Counted from the first letter of the stretch, positions 1-12,574 are shown. The stretch: 64,000 nt of DNA from Euphorbia lathyris (GCF_963576675.1 NC_088916.1:75843501-75907500); one strand, 5' to 3'. The notes: generated by a model from the letters alone, not told the origin. A program made the numbers and translations.

Positions 1-1098
1 GAGGAGATGATAATACCGTAGAAAGAAAAGGAGAGAAAGCGGAAGAGGGGAGAAAGAGGTTTTGGTTGAAAATAGGATTCTGATTTTCAATTCAAAGAGT
101 CATAGCATTGTCAAATAATCCATCCTTTTATAGGTACCGACTATATTACATTACACTTTCCCTTAATTTTAATAGCATTTCCTTCTTTTGATATTTTCCT
201 GTTGATTTAATTTTAAAACCTTACTATTTGAAGCTCATAAATTATGTTTAAACTGTCAATTTCCTTTTTTTTTAACAATACATACATCACATTGATTACT
301 TGATTCATTTTAAAAAATAAATTGTACAGTAATTTTTTTTAAAGTTTTATCAACCTGCCAACTAATATATATATTAAATAATAATTAAAATTTATTATGA
401 ATAATAAAAATGTAACAAATTAAAATTTAATTAATTAAATTAACAAAACTTAATGAACCTAATCTTAAATAAATAAAAAATATTTTAAGGAAATAACAAA
501 AATTAATTGAATTTAGGTAAATAAATAAATATATAATTAAGGTAGAGGCTATGTTTACTTTGTTTTTGATTAAGTAAGTTTTATTTTTATTTTTAATATA
601 TAATATAAGGATGGATAAAATTAGATTTGAATTTTTTTAGAAAAATCTTTAGTAGAGGGGTTTAAGTCAAATCTGATTCAATATTAAATATATATGTTCA
701 TAGCTACTCTGTAAAAAATTAAAAAGGATCAATACAAACTTGTAAACACTTTTAATGACGTAAAGCATTTTTTGGCTCGATAATATTTATCTGCGTAACT
801 TTGCTATTCTATGGACAATGTGTTAGCAAGTTAGCAAGATGAATCGTAATATTTGTATTTGATTGTTATAAACTATTATTTAAAAATCAAATATATTCTA
901 AACATTCAATTATAATATAAATCACGATCAAAGTTAATATTAACTTTAATATATAATAACACATTATAATTCACAATTTAGATTATAGACTTTTCTGAAT
1001 ATAATTTATAAGAAATTAATAAAAATCGAGACATTAACCTGATTGATTAATTTTCTAAAAGAAAATAAACTAAACCCATTAAATATTGAACTTGAATA

Positions 1099-1124
1099 GA
1101 TTGGATTGGATTGGATTGGATTGA
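1099..1124 (+). repeat. GGATT pentanucleotide microsatellite
   Basis: About five consecutive copies of ttgga/ggatt. It is short and perfect, with no larger satellite around it. Confidence 0.85.
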
Positions 1125-1483
1125 TTATTAACTCAAATAATTTCAAATATAAATTTATAGTTATTAAACAATGGACTAAATTAATGAGCTTACAAATATT
1201 TGTACCAAATATAGCGTAAATGATAGTATTAATTTTTGGGTATCTTCTATGCTTACTTTGTTTTTGACAAAATAAGATTTACTTTGTTTTTTCTACCATT
1301 TTGAAAAAAATTCATGTGCTTTCATGTTTTCGTAGATCGATACATGTGATTTTTTTGCTCCAGAACAAATGACTTGACACCATTAAAATAGAACGATAAT
1401 TTTTGAAATTTTTTAAGTCATTTATTTACCTTTTCAGTGAATTTTTAACCCGATTCTTTTTTTATTATTATTTCCAGATTCTA

Positions 1484-1762
1484 GATTTTTTTGGAATTCC
1501 AGATTTTTGGAATAAATTAAAAATTTAAAAATTTCTAGAATTACAAATTTTTTAGAATTTCAAAATTTCTGAAATTCCAGAACTTTTGAAATTCCAGAAT
1601 TTTTAAAATTTCTGAAATTCTAGAATTTATGAAATCTGAATTAGAATTTCGAAAATTTTATAACTTTTGAAATTCCAGAAATTTGGAATTTTTTAAATTC
1701 TAAAGTGTTTGAAATTCTATAAAATTCTGAAATTTCAAAATTTCTGAAATTCTAAAATATCC
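1484..1762. repeat. Degenerate short tandem repeat with GAAATTC-type palindromic core
   Basis: A roughly 280-bp stretch built from variants of a 15-20 bp unit such as gaaattccagaattttt. The unit is itself nearly palindromic, so both strands look alike. Copies differ by substitutions and small indels. It has no coding character and I do not recognise a named satellite family. Confidence 0.7.
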
Positions 1763-2954
1763 TTAATAAGAGGCTTAGGTTTCTTCTTTGTTATAATTAA
1801 AATTTCGAATCTGTTTTACAAAAGTTAATAATTTATTGGGATAAGGTTCAATCTATCTGATGATTAGACACAAAAATATCCATAACGTTCATATGTATGA
1901 GTAATTTTTATTCATAAAGATGATAGTTATGACCAATTTTACTTATAACATTGATAAGTTTGCTCAATTTCATATATTATTAAAAAACACATATATTTTG
2001 TTTTTAATTTTTAATTTTAATTGCATATCAGTTGATTCTAATTTTCAATTTTTCATGTTTTTTTCGTTTTTCCATTTTTATTGTCTTTTTTGTTTTACCG
2101 TTTTTCCTATTTTTCTTGTTTTTCCATTTTATTCATTTTTCGCGACTTTCACTTTTTTCCTATTTTTTCTTGTTTTTTCCATTTTATTCATTAAGAATAA
2201 AATATGGTGCATCAAAAAAACATATGAGAAAAAGTTCCATAAAACATTTCCTTAAAAAAAGTTTCCTAAAAAGCCTTCGCTAGAAAAAATGATTCCTAAA
2301 ACGTTTCCAAGAAAAAAGTTCTTCCAAGAAAAGTGCACTAAGAAAACTTTGTTTTTGGTACAAATAATTGTCCTCACATCAAGCATGAATTTGAAGAACG
2401 TAAATTTCATGCTTGATTTTTCAAAAGTTGTGGTGTTAGATTTTATAGGTGTCATAAATCTTTCTTTAAGTGACACCAAAAAATAGGTTGTCTAATGCAC
2501 TTTTTATAAGTATATTTGAGAGATCACAAAAACATCTACGACAACATTCTTTATTGTTGATTCAAAACAAGTTACCAAATTTCGCTAGGAAGAGACTGGA
2601 TTCACGCCAATTAGTGTGTGTTGTTCTCATTCCATCAATTCTTCATTTTCTAGAAAGAAAATGAGGTAAAAGTTGTCTCAAATGAGAAACCATTTACAAC
2701 TTAAGTTGATTTTGTAGGAACAATGTATTATGATAGATGTGTGGTCCTACAGAGTTCATGGGTGAAAGTAAAATAAGAAGACCAAAAAATATCACATGGA
2801 GAAAGCAATGTAAAAAAAAAAAAAAAAAAGAAAGCAGTCCTCCAGCCATCGGCCATCTTTCTATGCAAATCTTGGAGAGCGATGGAAGGAACTATCATTG
2901 AAGAAATCGATGATTAGTAACCACTAGTTATGTTTTAGTGATTTCCCTTATGAA

Positions 2955-3195
2955 AGCTAACACCAAAACCTTTGTAGTGATAACATCTTCTATTGGCTTC
3001 CTCATGACCTCCATCGTCCTAAATGGTATGATATTTGTAGAACCATTATCAATCAACATTGTCGATATTGGTTTGTCATTTATATGTGCCTTGATGTATA
3101 AGACCTGATGTGTTTGGTCATGTTATCTGCAGGTTTCTCAAAAATCACTCTCTTTGATTCTCTTAGATCCATTGATCGAATAGCGACTCTAGTGG
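2955..3195 (-). pseudogene. Decayed Ty3/gypsy protease fragment
   Basis: Read on the minus strand across several frames, this gives EKPADNMTKHIR, then INDKPIST, MLIDGSTN and IIPF. This resembles the start of a Ty3/gypsy aspartic protease, where an (L/V)DxG(S/A) active-site motif follows a 'GKPI.RMLVD'-like lead. Stops and indels interrupt it. The flanks up to 3480 may belong to the same relic, but I cannot assign them. Confidence 0.55.
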
Positions 3196-3639
3196 TAAAT
3201 GAATCCCTCTCCTCATAGGTACTTTAGTTCTTCTCTTCTTCAACACGATCATTGTTTGAAGATCCTTGGAAATCTATTGGCAATATTTGCACATCAAATA
3301 GGTATAATAACCATGTCACATATTTGCACCATTTGAACGATTTCCTCTAGCTTCTCTTGTGAAAACTCCGTCTCTTACTCAATTGTTTTCACATTTTCCT
3401 TTTACTCAGGTTCACCTCCTTCCTCTTTCTCAGCATGGTGCCTTTCAGTTGATCTTTTTCGATGTATCCTTCTTTTATGTGTTCTGGTAAGAAGTTGATG
3501 GAACTTTTTTTATAGCATAATTATTGATTACCAGAACTTTTTGAAATAACTCATATTCTTGTCCAATTGCATTTAACCTCCTAATCTTGTTCAATTGCAT
3601 TCAATAACCTCCATATTCTTATCCAACAATATTTAATAA

Positions 3640-3860
3640 CTCCCTATCCTTGTCCCATTACAATCAATAATCTCAAAACTTCAATGCCCGTGAACTTTTA
3701 AAAGTTCCTAATTATTTGTCTATTTCATTTTTTTTACACGTGGTAAGCACTTTGACATGTGGCGGAGTGTGTCTCATTTTCTACATCCAACAAATTCTAT
3801 TGAGAAATAGAGAGTTATTGAATACAATTGAATAAGAATAAGGGTTATTTCAAACTTTTA
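3640..3860 (-). repeat. MITE-like dispersed repeat, copy 1
   Basis: Its reverse complement matches 41740-41955 over about 210 bp, including the shared core 'tctcaatagaatt' and the block 'gttggatgtagaaa', a CCGCCAC(A/G)TGTCAAA block and a caaataattag block. The ends carry inverted versions of ttgaat(a/g)caattg, so it looks like a small inverted-repeat element. No TSD could be fixed. Confidence 0.6.
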
Positions 3861-4204
3861 AAAGTTCAGGGAAGAGTTAAAGTTTTGAACCAAGTACATG
3901 GGCAAAGGACGTATTAGGTCAACTATATGCCTTTTGAAGTTAATTTTTGACATAAAAATTCATGAATTTTACATTACTGTGATATTAAAATTCAAATCAA
4001 AATGAATTTAAACCCCCTTGACATAATATAGAAAACCAGCAAAAGATGAGTGCGAAGGAAGACCAAGAAAATATTAATGAATTTATCAGAATGTACAAAT
4101 CATTTTCTTGTGAGATGAAATAGCAACAACCTGATAAACTGATGTGTAAAGAATAGTGCAGCAATTTAGAGAATGTGTTAAATCGCGCCGACAGTCATTT
4201 AAGT

Positions 4205-4728
4205 TTTAACGATGTTCCAATAGAGTCACAAAAGTTCATTTTGTATCAATAAAATAACTCAACTTTACATTTTGCACTAACAAAGTCACTTTAGACATTT
4301 TTAGATCAAATTATCGCCAAAGCGTCACATGTGCTAGTTTACTATCATGTGATACCCATTTGCTCTTACCTTCCGACCTTTATTTAACCTCACTTAACCT
4401 AAGCTAAATCGGTGCCCTTTTTATAGAAAACTTGTAGCTCCTTTTTATTGTTGTATATAATGTTTGATTAGGATTGAGAAACAGTTATTGATAGCACCGA
4501 ACAACAAACGGCACCATGAAGGTTGGAAGGTAAGAGAAAATGGGTGCACGTGCGATACCAAGTTAACACATATGGCACTCACTTAGCTTGGTTGAATTGA
4601 CTAAGCGTCCTAGTCAGCATTTCCAGCGAGAACTTCTCCTGAAAATGTTCAAAGTGACTTTATTAGTACCAAATGCAAAGATGAGTTATTTTATTGATAC
4701 AAAATGAACTGAGATATCGTAAACGCGG
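4205..4728. mobile_element. Foldback MITE at the 3' end of the receptor kinase gene
   Basis: The left arm (about 4232-4310) and right arm (about 4633-4713) are inverted copies. Both carry the block gttcattttgtatcaataa, then aataactca, then a segment with 'caaagtcactttagacattt' on the left and its inverse on the right. The element is roughly 520 bp with no coding capacity. It ends about 30 bp beyond the stop codon of the receptor kinase (which reads towards it), so it probably lies in that gene's 3' UTR or terminator region. The exact termini and TSD are uncertain. Confidence 0.7.
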
Positions 4729-4756
4729 TGAGACTTACCAGAATGCCAGAATTAAG

Positions 4757-7700
4757 TTATCTTGGCCCTGAGATTTGCTGCGAAGAGATGTAGGAGAAAC
4801 AAACATGTGAGTCACTGCTTGTATTAGACTTATTTGCTAGAGGAAATGAGACAAAGTCATTGTCTTCTTCCCCTATCATGGAAGCTTCTGTAAATCTTCG
4901 CCCGTAAAACCGCAAAAAGTTCAGAGATTCAACTCTTGGCTGGCACAAAGGAATACTACCTTCAAGCATTCCAACAATGTTAACCATATTAGGCCTCCAT
5001 GTTGGTTCTTCATGAACACAACTTAGAGCAATAAGAACTAACTTCTCCACCTCTTCTGTTGTTACCCTCCTCTCTAGCCTCGGATCAGCTAGCTCCAAAT
5101 ACCGCCCTAGCTCGTGCATTTCCAATGCAAACAACGGAAAATAAGCGAGCGCTGAACCTGTCGATGATGATGATGAGTGACCACCGCCACCACTGTTGCT
5201 GTTGTCGATGCTGTGGGTTTGTGATCGAGTCGAGCAGTTTTTCCTCCCGCTCACAAGCTCAAGCAACACCATTCCGAAGCTATAAACGTCCGTCTTCTCC
5301 GAGATTGCGGAGTTAGTGAGCCATTCCGGAGCTAGATAACCGCGGGTTCCTCTCATTGTTGTGAATAAACTTGACTCCTCAGGGCTTAGAAGCTTTGAGA
5401 GGCCAAAATCTGATAACTTCACCTGAAAATGGCTATTCAAAAGAATGTTCTCTGGTTTTACGTCGCAATGGATGATCTTTTGCTCGCATCCAGCGTGCAA
5501 GTATGCAAGCCCACGTGCAGTTCCAAGTGCTATCTCGTACCTCTCCTGCCATTCTAACACAGGTGAACTTCCAAATAGGGTCTTCTCCAACGAGCCACGA
5601 TCCATATACTCGTAAACCAAGAGCCGTTGTCTTCCTTGAGCACAAAAGCCTCTCAACTTCACTAGATTGACATGGTGTATACTTCCAATCACTGCAATTT
5701 CAGTGCAGAAATCTTTTTTCCCTTGCAATCCCAAATTGGTTATCTTCTTTACTGCTACAACTGATTTATCAGGCAGTATCCCCTTGTATACAGCACCGAA
5801 TCCGCCACTTCCAACCTGAGTTTTGAAGTTATCGGTAGCCAAATCTAACTCTTCGTAGTCGAAACGCTGAGGTAACCCTGGTATGAAGAATGCATCCAAG
5901 TCACCAGATGAAAGTGAGTTTCTATGGCCTAATTTTATCTCATTCTTCTTCACAATTCTCCTCCATCTTCTCCACAAGACGAAACAAAAAACAACCAAGA
6001 GAAGGAACACGGTTATAGGCAACAGAACTATACTGAGAAGAGGAAGATGTTGATGTTCATTAGAAGTTTTGTTGACATTAGAAAATGATCCAGCTATGAC
6101 TTTAATGTAGCCTAATAAATCATCTTCATCTGTTGTGCTTGATATGATGGAACCCAATTCATTTTCAAGTGTGTAGCAAGATCCAGTTGAATTTTCATAG
6201 AAAATTCCCAAGCAAGAACAATCTACCATGCATAGATCTTGACAAACAGATAAATTTACGCTGAACCTTTTCGGTTCCGAGAAATCAATAGCAAAGTAAT
6301 CCATACCATAAGCAAGCCTTATATATGAAATAGAAGAGGAATTCAACTGACTGCTGCTGTTTTTTGTTGAATTACAAGCAGATGGCAAAGTAAGGCCATC
6401 ACTTGGCAAGCAATTGCTTGATTTTTGTGAACCTGAACCTCCATCGAAACCTACTGGACATGAACAAGTTGGTCTGCTGGACATCGTACATAGTCCAATT
6501 TTTCCACAGGCAAGTGGAATTTGGCAGCCATTTGCTGGTCCCACAAATTCCTGTTCCATTTTAGTACCTGAGTCAAAACAGAATGTCTTGTCATTATCTA
6601 ATCGTGTTATGTGATCTATATATTCATAAAAATGCAACAAGAATTATAAATGTGTCAAACACGTCGTGTCAGGTGTAAGGGGGAGGCAGTAGGCTGGTAG
6701 GCTAACTGGCCCAAACATAGGCAAAGCTCCGAGGAGGCTTTAGCAAGGAACATATCAATAGTTGTTGGTTCCAGATCCCAAGTCGGTGTAAGCACTACTA
6801 TAAGGGACAAAAAATCTTCGGCGTGGGATCTCCGCAACCCCTGTGCTAGTGAATTGGCACTAGAATTAAGTGATTCACCCTAGTCTATCAGGGGACTGGA
6901 GGGCACACATCCGGCCTTGGCAAAGAGAGGTGGATGTCTCCGTAGTAAAGGAGTCCTATGGACACCATGGGCCATCAAAGCTCATAGTGTACGTTCCTAC
7001 GAGGGTCGAGGTTAAATACACAAGGGAATCTAACGGGACAACATTTAGAAGTCGCTTACGAGAATTGACTTAGATTCGGCCATACTCTCGGAAGTAGTAA
7101 TTGACAAAATTCTTATATGGGAGAAATCCCCTCGGTATTGGTTGGCTGAGGGAAGTCTTGGCACTGTACGGGGACTTCGGTACAACCCAAATCTATCCCC
7201 GTAACATCAAGCGTATTGTCTCTATAAATCGTGTTGTTATGCAGAACTAGACAGGCCTACCTGAAAAGCTAGTGATAATAAACTGGCCGGAAGAACCCAA
7301 CTGCACAAAGCTGAAATCAGAAGGCTGCAGCAAGCTCATTTGAATTACAATTGCTGAACCATTAAGACCCAAAAGAAAGAGACCTGTTCTGTTTAAAACC
7401 ATGTAATCCACAACATAATCAGAGTTCCTGAAAGCATTAGTCTCCATTGACAATTTCCAATATATCTGCCCATGCCATTGTAAAACAGCATCAGAATCCG
7501 TAACCGAAAGGCGGTAATCACCGGTTGATAAGTCAACATTTGATACAGCACTAGCCAACACTGCTCCCTGAGGCAAGTGTTGTCCAATTACTATCATATC
7601 AGTTGGATGCTGAAAGCTCTCCCAAAGAGAAGTGTTGGTTTTGTCTAGCAAAACCAGATTACCCATCTCAGTTAACATCAATGTTTTAACTGAAGATCTC

Positions 7701-8047
7701 AATGGTGGAGTTGACCATTTGGTGTTGCCATGATGATCAGAAATTCGAATTCCTTCAACCGTTAGATCCATTTCACCCGAATTCGAGATAGGAGCATCAC
7801 GATTAGCAGACCATATGATAGTACTGGATGCAACATGAATAACAGATAAGTAAAAGTTGTCCTGTCCAGTGGGACTGAAGATAGCAGCTTTGAATGTTTC
7901 ATTGCGGGAGAGAAGGAAAGTTCCTTTGTTGTCAATGAAGAGGAAGTTTGAAGCAGTGAAATTTGGGAAGAGGAATTCAGTGAATGAAGAAGCAGAGACA
8001 AGGGAGTAAAATAGAAAACTGAAGGATAATACAGAGAAAGTTTTCAT
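4757..8047 (-). CDS. G-type lectin S-receptor-like Ser/Thr protein kinase (two exons)
   Basis: The coding sequence is the join of 8047..7261 and 6567..4757, 865 residues. The splice is in phase: donor G|GTAGGC, acceptor ACTCAG|GT, rebuilding the Gly of SFSG. In order I see a signal peptide (about 1-20), a B-lectin (bulb-type) domain (about 20-150), a Cys-rich EGF/PAN-like extracellular region (about 275-395), a transmembrane helix (about 438-461) followed by basic residues, and a kinase domain. Kinase landmarks are the glycine loop GSGGFG (515-520), Lys536 in VAVKK, HCDVKPEN with Asp631, DFG at 649 and APE at 675. HCD instead of HRD makes it a non-RD kinase, a type often linked to innate sensing. 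Length and the C-terminal tail ISGPR fit the Arabidopsis At5g35370 type. It should act at the plasma membrane; the ligand is unknown. An in-frame ATG at 8149 would add 34 residues; I chose 8047 because a signal peptide follows directly. Confidence 0.93.
6568..7260 (-). other. Intron of the receptor kinase gene with insertion-like content
   Basis: GT-AG intron of 693 bp. Most of it (about 6640-7220) is visibly richer in G+C than normal intron or flanking DNA, with many tracts such as ggggactgg and ctacgaggg. Near the two edges are imperfect direct repeats (minus strand: cataacaacacgattt and cataacacgattaga). Genes of this subfamily that I know of have a single exon, so an inserted sequence turned intron is possible. 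No known element family was recognised. Confidence 0.6.
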
Positions 8048-8430
8048 GTGGAGGATGCTTAATTGAATGAATAGCAGAGAAGAAGAGAAAAGAAGTAAGC
8101 TTGAAGAGATAATTTTGGTGGGGTTGTTGGAATTGGTCTGCCATGGCATTGGCTTTCACCAATTGTGAATATTGGTTTTGCGTTGACTTCTCTCTCTCTA
8201 TACTGAATGAATCCTGATTGGTGACGATGGTAGAGATAACCGTTTACTTAGTGAAAGCAGCATCAGCTAAGGATGATGATGATGATGGTTAGATTTAAAA
8301 TATTCATTGCTGGTCAAACCTGACATTAATTGAAAGTCACGTCTTTTACCTAGGTGATAACTGGTTACCTGATGTTGCTTACGTGTTCACACCACTTTGA
8401 GCAATTCGATGTCGTAATGGACCTGTAAAA
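8048..8430 (-). promoter_or_regulatory. Upstream region of the receptor kinase gene
   Basis: Contains the 5' leader with two closely spaced ATGs: 8149 in frame with the CDS, and 8162 opening a short out-of-frame ORF of 61 codons. A (GAT)n microsatellite lies at 8272-8287. I could not place a convincing TATA box. If transcription starts upstream of 8162, the short ORF could act as a uORF. Confidence 0.4.
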
Positions 8431-8434
8431 TAGA

Positions 8435-8885
8435 ATGTAGGTCAGACGGGGCTGGAGTCCGGCAAACCCGCTCCGATACCTAAGTCAGTTTATGATTAGA
8501 TCGGATCGGATCGAAGGGATAAACTAGTTTAGAGATAGTAGTTAATGTACCGAACCTTGTACTAATACCTGTCCATTTATAGTGTTTGTTTAGGTGCAAG
8601 GTTTGTCGCCTCTTCTAGAATCTTTATGGAATTAGGATTCCTTATCCCTCAAGGAATGCGAATCCTGGGAGGAATCCCTTGTCTCCTAAAATTCTGGAAG
8701 GTTCCTTTGTATTAGGAGGTTACTTCTGCTAGCCGTATTTGGGCCGCAATCGTTGGACTTGGACCGTCATAGACGTGGGAGACTTGGGCTGTTGTAGACA
8801 TGGGCCGCTAGCTCCGCACATGGTTCTGGGCTTTGAGGAGGGTAGAACTGACGTCATGATTCTGATATCATTTTGCATGATATCA
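8435..8885 (-). repeat. LTR-like repeat related to 45337-45830
   Basis: Shares ordered blocks with 45337-45830: the 'ctaagtcagttta' block, 'taatgtaccgaa', 'tatttatagtg', the rich-in-tcc stretch 'ggaggaatccctt', and an end with nested gatatca palindromes. The segment gctccgatacctaagtcag also resembles the 3' end of the gypsy-type LTRs at 22067 and 49639. Orientation is therefore minus. Termini and TSD are not clear here, so this is probably a degraded solo LTR. Confidence 0.55.
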
Positions 8886-9375
8886 CTAGGAGTGACAATT
8901 TCTAACATGAAAACACGATTTACAAAGTCAATACTTAGGGGACGGATCAGGGGACTAGGGAGGTTTGAGCACCCACTGATCATCGGGAAATATCAAAATG
9001 GAAATTCTGTACGGGGCTTTGACTTTTTTATGCAAAAATACCTAAAAGAAAATATCAATTTAGCCCCCATAAATCACGAAAGACGACACAAGCACCTACT
9101 GTTATTGAATCCTGAATCCGTCACTGAACACAATTGACACGATTATGTTAAACAACACAGTGACAATCATTCACCCTACTAGATTAATCTAAAAACATCT
9201 GCTGTGAAAAGTAATCCGAAATCTCTGAATATTTTATATGTTCCAAAACCAACAATCTGACAAAAGCACGTGTTTTTTAATACAGCATAAATGGCACATC
9301 ATCGTCATTCATCAACAAACAATTAGCAACGCCCATCACCGCATGGACTTTTTTAATCAATTAGCAGCACATACA

Positions 9376-9650
9376 TTAAAAATATAGAAAAAAATAAAAG
9401 CAAACCACAAAGCCAACTTGATTGAGAAAATTAATCAAACAGGTAGTGCGCATAAAGATTACCGTGGTGGCAAGTGGCCTGAACACACCATCTAAATCCC
9501 GATTGAGAGTGAATTGACTCGGTCCTGGACTGATTTTAACTCTACTGGAGGCTGCTTGAAAGAGAAGGAACGAGAATCGGTTTTGTTTTTGCGAGATTTT
9601 GGCGGGAGAAAGAAGGCAATGGTCCATTTTTTATTCTTACAGTTAGGTAA
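9376..9650 (-). other. Possible gene-start fragment with E2F-like site, uncertain
   Basis: Higher G+C than its flanks. On the minus strand, TTCTCCCGCCAAAA (about 9597-9610) matches the E2F consensus WTTSSCSS. Short open frames follow, then a GTAATC that could be a donor at about 9460. No protein family was recognised, and nothing downstream on the minus strand extends it, so it may be a displaced 5' end of a gene or chance. 8990-9375 and 9650-9960 hold nothing I can identify. Confidence 0.25.
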
Positions 9651-9966
9651 TGTCGTTAAAAGCAATAATTTCCTTTTTTGTACCCATCACATGGAAGTTA
9701 TATTTTCCTTTTTTTTTTTATTAAAAAGGGCTGGTCGGGCAGACAGAGGCCTCAAGGATTATTCGGAAATTAGTATATATTATATTATTTAAAAATAATA
9801 ATATAAAATTATTTAATATAAAAAAAACATATAAATTTGTAACATATCATTTTAAAAATGTGCTGACTTCAATATTTTAATAACAATATCACTGAAACAA
9901 CTCAAAAGTGAATTATAATAAAGCAAAATGTAAATTCATAATAAAAAAAATACTTAGTTTATCGTT

Positions 9967-10294
9967 GCTTAGGTGGTGCCTAAACGGCTAAAAATCGTCT
10001 AGGGACCAAAAACGCCTAGAGCACTAAATAGAGAAAATGGGGACGAATTCTCAATTTCAAACGCCTAGATAGTCAATGCGGCATTGATTTTTAACAGTGT
10101 TATATATATATATATATAGAGGAGGGCTCTTGTGAGAACCCTTTCTTAGGTGGGGACACTTGCTTAGGTGGTGCCTAAACGGCTAAAAATCGCCTAGGGA
10201 CCAAAAACGCCTAGAGGACTAAATAGAGAAAATGGGGACGAATTCTCAATTTCAAACGCCTAGATAGTCAATGCGGCATTGGTTTTTAACAGTG

Positions 10295-10331
<37 letters not shown>

Positions 10332-10370
10332 AGGGCTCTTGTGAGAACCCTTTCTTAGGTGAGGACACTT
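9967..10370. repeat. Tandem duplication of ~200 bp at the edge of a foldback element
   Basis: Unit 1 (9967-10161) and unit 2 (10162-10370) are nearly identical: gcttaggtggtgcctaaacg, then the 'aaatggggacgaattctc' block, then a (TA)n run, then ggagggctcttgtgagaacc. Unit 2 is longer only in its (TA)n run. Each unit ends with the first ~45 bp of the element at 10330-12577. The junctions share gcttaggtg, which points to recombination through short homology. Confidence 0.85.
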
Positions 10371-12574
10371 GCTTAGGTGAGAACCACTTAAAACTACGTA
10401 GTTTTGAGTCTAAAAATTAAAAAAAAATGATGCTATCATGGGAGTTTGAACCTTGGACCCTTTGTTTACATTCCTTATTACTTACCACAGAGCTAATTAC
10501 TTTTCTTGTGTGTTATGTCGCGCGCTGATTAATATACCACTGCACTTCTAGCTTCTATTGTTTAATATTTGACGCATGCACTTATTAATATCGATTAAAT
10601 GTGCATTATAATGAATTATTAATAGAAAAAAAAGAAACGTGCATAATAATTAATTATTAATAGAAAAAAAAATCCAAGAACATGCTCTAATTTCTTATTT
10701 ATTTAATTCCTCCATATTTTTGTAATTTATGTTTTAAAATGTTAAGGACGATGTTCTAAATATTGTTTAATATTTGACGCATGCACTTATTAATATCGAT
10801 TAAATATGCATAATAATGAATTATTAATAGAAAAAAAGAAATATGCATAATAATGAATTATTAATAGAAAAAAATACAAGAACATGCTCTAATTTTTTAT
10901 TTAATTCCTTTATATTTTTGTAATTTATGTTATATAAGAAAATATACGTTATGTTTTTTCGAACATGAGTTATAAATTATATTATAGAACAAACACGAAC
11001 TATAAAGTTTAGAACGTACGATATATTTTTTAGAACATACGTCATGTTTTTTTAGAACATGTGTTATGTTTTTTCGAACATGAGTTATAAATTATATTAT
11101 AGAACAAATGAAAAAACGATCCAGATATCTACTGATTTTTTTAAAACATTATACTTAATTTTTGGAACATAAACTATAAACTTTAGAACATGTGTTATGT
11201 TTTTTAGAACATGCGTTACGTTTTTTCGAACATGAGTTATAAATTATATTATAGAATAAATGCAAAAATGATCGAGATATTTACTGATTTTTTTAAACAT
11301 TATACTTAATTTGGAGAACATAAATTATAAAGTTTAGAATTATGTAACATTATTTAGAACATCGTCCTTAACATTTAAAAACATAAATTACAAAAAATAT
11401 AGAGGAATTAAATAAATAAAAAATTGGAGCATGTTTTTGGATTTTTTTTGTTCTATTAATAATTCGTTATTATGCACATTTCTTTTTTTTCTATTAATAA
11501 TTTATTATTATGCACATTTAATCGATATTTAATAAGTGCATACGTCTAATATTAAACAATAGAAGCTACATGGATAATGGTATATTAATCAGCGCGCTCC
11601 ATAATGGATAAGGAAAACAATTGTTGTTTTAAAAAAACAGTAAATATATGGACCATTTTTGCATTTGTTCTATAATATAATTTATAACTCATATTCTAAA
11701 TAACATAACCTATGTTCTAAAGTTTATAGTTTGTGCTCCAAAAATTAAGTATAATGTTCTAAAAAAATCAGTAGATATCTGGGTTGTTTTTTCATTTGTT
11801 CCAAAAATATAATTTATAACTCATGTTCGAAAAAACATAACACATGTTCTAAAAAACATAACGTATGTTCTAAAGTTTGTAGTTTGTGTTCCAAAAATTA
11901 AGTATAATGTTCTAAAAAAATCAGTAGATATTTGGATCGTTTTTTCATTTTTTCCAAAAATATAATTTATAACTCATGTTCGAAAAAACATAACACATGT
12001 TCTAAAAAACATAACGTATGTTCTAAAAAATATGTCGTACGTTCTAAACTTCATAGTTCGCGTTTTAAAAGTTAAAATATATGTTGTTTCAAAAAAAAGT
12101 TAAATTATATGTTATAACGTATGTTTAAAAAAAAATATTTTCTTATATAACATAAATTACAAAATATAAAGGAATTAAATAAATAAGAAATTGGAGCATG
12201 TTCTTGAATTTTTTCTATTCATTATTATGCACATTTTTTTCTATTAATAATTCATTATTATGCACATTTCTTTTTTTTTCCTATTAATAATTCATTATTA
12301 TGCATATTTAATCAATATTAATAAATGCATGCGTCAAATATTAAACAATGAAAACTACAGTGCAATGGTATATTTATCAGCGCGGCACATATTACACAAG
12401 GAAGGTAATTGGCTTAGTGGTAAGTAATTTGGAGTGTAAACAAATGGTCCAAGGTTCAAACCCCCATGGCAGCAGCGTTTTTTGTTTAATTTTTAGACTC
12501 AAAACTACGTAGTTTTAGTGGTTCTCACCTAAGAAAGTGTCCTCACCTAAGAGGAGGTTCTCACTTGATCCCTC

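Larger units (their letters stand above)
1..2950. other. AT-rich intergenic DNA, no gene seen
   Basis: Long A/T runs and poly-A/T tracts with no convincing exon. The open frames at 1920-2283 translate to Phe/Ile-rich low-complexity peptides and come from T-rich sequence. A poly-A run lies near 2813-2829, just upstream of a decayed gypsy fragment. Confidence 0.7.

Noticed and set aside
1484..1762. Cluster of heat-shock elements (GAAnnTTC)
   Set aside because: The palindromic units have one base between GAA and TTC instead of two and vary irregularly; they look like a decayed simple repeat.
6655..7073. Small ORFs on both strands within the kinase intron
   Set aside because: Short, with no recognised family, and inside a well-defined GT-AG intron.
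4757..8149. Kinase split into two pseudogene halves by an insertion
   Set aside because: The junction has consensus donor and acceptor sites, restores the frame exactly, and gives an expected-length protein with all catalytic motifs.
12410..12463. Intact tRNA gene
   Set aside because: Only box A- and box B-like motifs are present; no cloverleaf acceptor stem could be paired.
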